This document shows, in pieces, positions 62,206 through 64,000 of a stretch of DNA of 64,000 nucleotides. This DNA comes from Sagittula stellata E-37 (GTDB lineage Bacteria > Pseudomonadota > Alphaproteobacteria > Rhodobacterales > Rhodobacteraceae). The position numbers and the translations under genes were made by a program. The stretch lies in assembly GCF_039724765.1 (NCBI RefSeq), contig NZ_CP155729.1, forward strand, positions 1,116,001 to 1,180,000, in the 5' to 3' direction. The notes beneath the pieces were generated by a model. It was not told where the DNA came from, did not search any database, and saw only the letters and a program-made list of their open reading frames with translations. Positions within the stretch are counted from its first letter, which is position 1. Each line of letters opens with the position of its first letter.

Positions 62206-62571
62206 TCAGGCGCGCACGGCCGTGTAGTGTTCGACCATGTCGGCGATGTCCTTGGCGGGCGTGCCGCTGTGCAGGTAGGCGCAAGTGTTGGGGCAGATGC
62301 TGAACAACAACCCGTCCGAAAAGAAGCGCGACGCGGTAACGAAGATTACCCGCGCCTTGGGATCACGGTAGGCGGCCAGGTCGGAGACGGTCAGCGCCGC
62401 GCCGCCCGCGCACTCGATGTCGAGCAGGAGAACGTCGAACCGGCTGCCCTCCAGCGCGGCGACGGCGCTTTCCAGCCCCGTGGCGCAGGTCACTGCCGCG
62501 CCTCGGCGTTCAATGTGGCGTGACCAGAGCAGGGCGAGCTCTGCGTTGTCTTCCAGAATGAGGACGTTCAT
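62206..62571 (-). CDS. Single-domain receiver protein, degenerate
   Basis: A 121-residue CheY-like receiver. Acidic E7-D8, phospho-acceptor D51 (LLLDIE) and switch T79 (VTAS) are present, but the usual KP motif is replaced by YLHSGTP (99-105), so the conserved Lys that contacts the phosphoryl group is missing. Such proteins may signal without normal phosphorylation. There is no output domain. The cognate kinase is not in the window. Confidence 0.85.
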   Translation of the reverse strand: MNVLILEDNAELALLWSRHIERRGAAVTCATGLESAVAALEGSRFDVLLLDIECAGGAALTVSDLAAYRDPKARVIFVTASRFFSDGLLFSICPNTCAYLHSGTPAKDIADMVEHYTAVRA

Positions 62572-62749
62572 CCATATCTCCGGGATCAGGCGACCGGTTC
62601 GGCCCTTTCAGTATGCGTTCACAAAGGTGAAGATCAGGTTAATGTTTTGAGATTTCGCTGCGTTGCGGCGTGAATTGCGCGGGTGCAGCGTGCTTGCTCA
62701 TGGCGGTCCAGTTGATAATCTGCCGCGAAACGCACGCTCGGGAGGCTTC

Positions 62750-63937
62750 ATGCGACGCAACACCCTTCTTGGTCTGGTCCTTGCGGCCACGGCCCTGTCC
62801 GGCCCGGTTTCTGCACAGGACGTGCCCTGCGGTGGCAGCTTTTCGTCCTTCGTACAGGGGCTGAAGGATCAGGCGGTGGCCGAGGGGCACGACCCCGCGA
62901 CCGTCAACCGGTTCTTTTCCGGCATCTCGCAAAGCCAGTCGGTGCTGAAAGCGGACCGCCGGCAGGGGATCTTTCAGGATCCGTTCATCACGTTTTCGAG
63001 AAAGCTGATCTCTCAGAACCGTCTGGACACCGGCCTGCGGAAAGCGCGTGAATGGTCCGGTGTCTTTGACCGTATACAAAGTGAATACGGCATCTCGCCA
63101 GGTGTGCTGCTGGCCTTCTGGGCGTTCGAGACGGACTATGGCGGCTATCAGGGCGACTTCAACACCGCCAATGCGCTGGTGACTCTGGCGCACGATTGCC
63201 GCCGCCCCGAGATATTCCGGCCGCAGGTTTTCTCGGCGCTGACGCTGTTTGAGCACGGCGACTTCGACCCGGCGACCACCACCGGTGCGTGGGCCGGAGA
63301 AATCGGTATGGTCCAGATGCTGCCGAAGGACATTCTCGAAAACGGGGTGGACGGCGACGGCGACGGGCATGTGTCGCTCAAGACCTCTCCGCCGGATGCG
63401 CTGCTGTCCGGGGCAAAGATGCTGTCGCACCTCGGCTGGCGCCCGAATGAGCCTTGGCTGCAGGAGGTGACGCTGCCGGAGGACCTCGACTGGTACGAGA
63501 CCGGCCTTCAGACCACCAAGACCGTGGCCGAGTGGGAACAACTGGGCGTCCGGGCGCGCAGCGGGCAACTGGACGACGGACGGCTTGAGGCGTCGATCAT
63601 CGTGCCGCAGGGCCGCAAGGGACCGGCCTTCATCGCCTACCCGAACTTCCGCGTCTATTTCGAATGGAACCAGAGCTTTACGTATGTTCTGACGGCGGCC
63701 TACTTCGGCACCCGGCTGATGGGTGCGGCGCCCTACGACGCGGGCAACCCGGAGCAGGGACTGTCCGGCGACCAGATGAAGCTGCTGCAGCGCAAGCTGG
63801 CCGAACGGGGGTATGACGTGGGCGAGATCGACGGCATCCTTGGGAGCGGCACGCGCAACGCGGTGCGGGACGTGCAGAAGGAGCTGGGCCTGCCCGCCGA
63901 CGCATGGCCGACCGCAGCGCTCCTGAACCGGCTGTGA
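62750..63937 (+). CDS. Lytic murein transglycosylase (MltB/SltB2 type)
   Basis: A 395-residue secreted protein with a Sec signal (RRNTLLGLVLAATALSGPVSA). The SLT_2 domain contains catalytic E127 (FWAFETDYGGYQGDF) and GAWAGEIGMVQMLP. The C-terminal ~65 residues are a peptidoglycan-binding domain (LLQRKLAERGYDVGEIDG and GTRNAVRDVQ). It cleaves peptidoglycan to 1,6-anhydro-muropeptides. The start is ATG 62750, which fits the signal peptide; the upstream in-frame extension is basic and not conserved. The last 60 bases of the window after it are non-coding. Confidence 0.92.
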   Translation: MRRNTLLGLVLAATALSGPVSAQDVPCGGSFSSFVQGLKDQAVAEGHDPATVNRFFSGISQSQSVLKADRRQGIFQDPFITFSRKLISQNRLDTGLRKAREWSGVFDRIQSEYGISPGVLLAFWAFETDYGGYQGDFNTANALVTLAHDCRRPEIFRPQVFSALTLFEHGDFDPATTTGAWAGEIGMVQMLPKDILENGVDGDGDGHVSLKTSPPDALLSGAKMLSHLGWRPNEPWLQEVTLPEDLDWYETGLQTTKTVAEWEQLGVRARSGQLDDGRLEASIIVPQGRKGPAFIAYPNFRVYFEWNQSFTYVLTAAYFGTRLMGAAPYDAGNPEQGLSGDQMKLLQRKLAERGYDVGEIDGILGSGTRNAVRDVQKELGLPADAWPTAALLNRL

Positions 63938-64000
63938 CACCTTCAGCGTGCGCCGATGGGCCGGGGTCCGATCCGGCACGGCGCGCGCTTTTCGTTGCGC

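Overview
The window looks like a chromosomal segment of a marine-type alphaproteobacterium of the family Rhodobacteraceae (Roseobacter group). The clues are high GC with strong third-position bias, the gene order rpoZ-spoT/rsh-DUF2062-pdxJ-acpS-lepB-rnc-era-DUF1491-recO, the order pgsA-moaD-moaE, a triple deformylase array next to fmt, and many Tat-type signal peptides. This placement comes from recognised families and gene order, not from a database search. I see no tRNA, rRNA, CRISPR array, phage or IS transposase.

Region 1 (1-6369, minus strand) is one operon: inositol-monophosphatase-like enzyme, fused ABC permease, periplasmic binding protein, ABC ATPase, dual-specificity-type phosphatase, and a metallophosphoesterase that runs off the left edge. 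One transporter of the Fe3+/phosphonate/sugar-phosphate type with three unrelated phosphatases suggests import and stepwise dephosphorylation of an unidentified phosphoester. A LacI-type palindrome lies just upstream of its first gene. Region 2 (7170-13370) holds a Tat-exported metallo-beta-lactamase-fold hydrolase, a decayed TRAP transporter pseudogene, rsmD with a ferredoxin-reductase-like flavoprotein, a divergent peroxiredoxin, and a Tat-exported vanadium-haloperoxidase/PAP2-type protein.

Region 3 (13488-23302) holds a nucleobase permease, small metabolic genes (pterin dehydratase, GNAT/FemAB-like, GDPD, RidA), a type I secretion ABC/HlyD pair, and mlaA-mlaC. Region 4 (23303-30755) holds PBP1A, glnK-amtB, bfd-bfr (iron storage and release), a FadR-type regulator and a short RTX protein that is a possible type I substrate. 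Region 5 (30822-49133, mostly minus strand) is the housekeeping core listed above. It is interrupted by accessory genes, most notably a plus-strand secreted protein joining a trypsin-like protease to a long right-handed beta-helix (39282-41765), and a second lepB fused to a DUF805-like membrane domain.

Region 6 (49278-63937) holds a NYN-domain protein, a YqaA-type membrane protein, a GT41/SPINDLY-type glycosyltransferase, ispH, a cytochrome c remnant, DUF3429, a methyltransferase, rnhA, a TRIC-type channel, an orphan gene whose Shine-Dalgarno sequence sits in a predicted hairpin, a PatB-type lyase, three tandem deformylase homologues (the third has lost catalytic residues), fmt, two small membrane proteins, a glutathionyl-hydroquinone reductase, a degenerate receiver protein and a lytic transglycosylase.

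Several families of dispersed palindromic repeats occupy the intergenic gaps: a ~130 bp nested palindrome in two full copies plus partial copies, a ~24 bp GC-rich palindrome in six copies, and a ~43 bp palindrome in two copies. The best candidates for something not yet described are the three-phosphatase uptake operon, the protease/beta-helix fusion, the degenerate deformylase array and the hairpin-controlled orphan gene at 56075.
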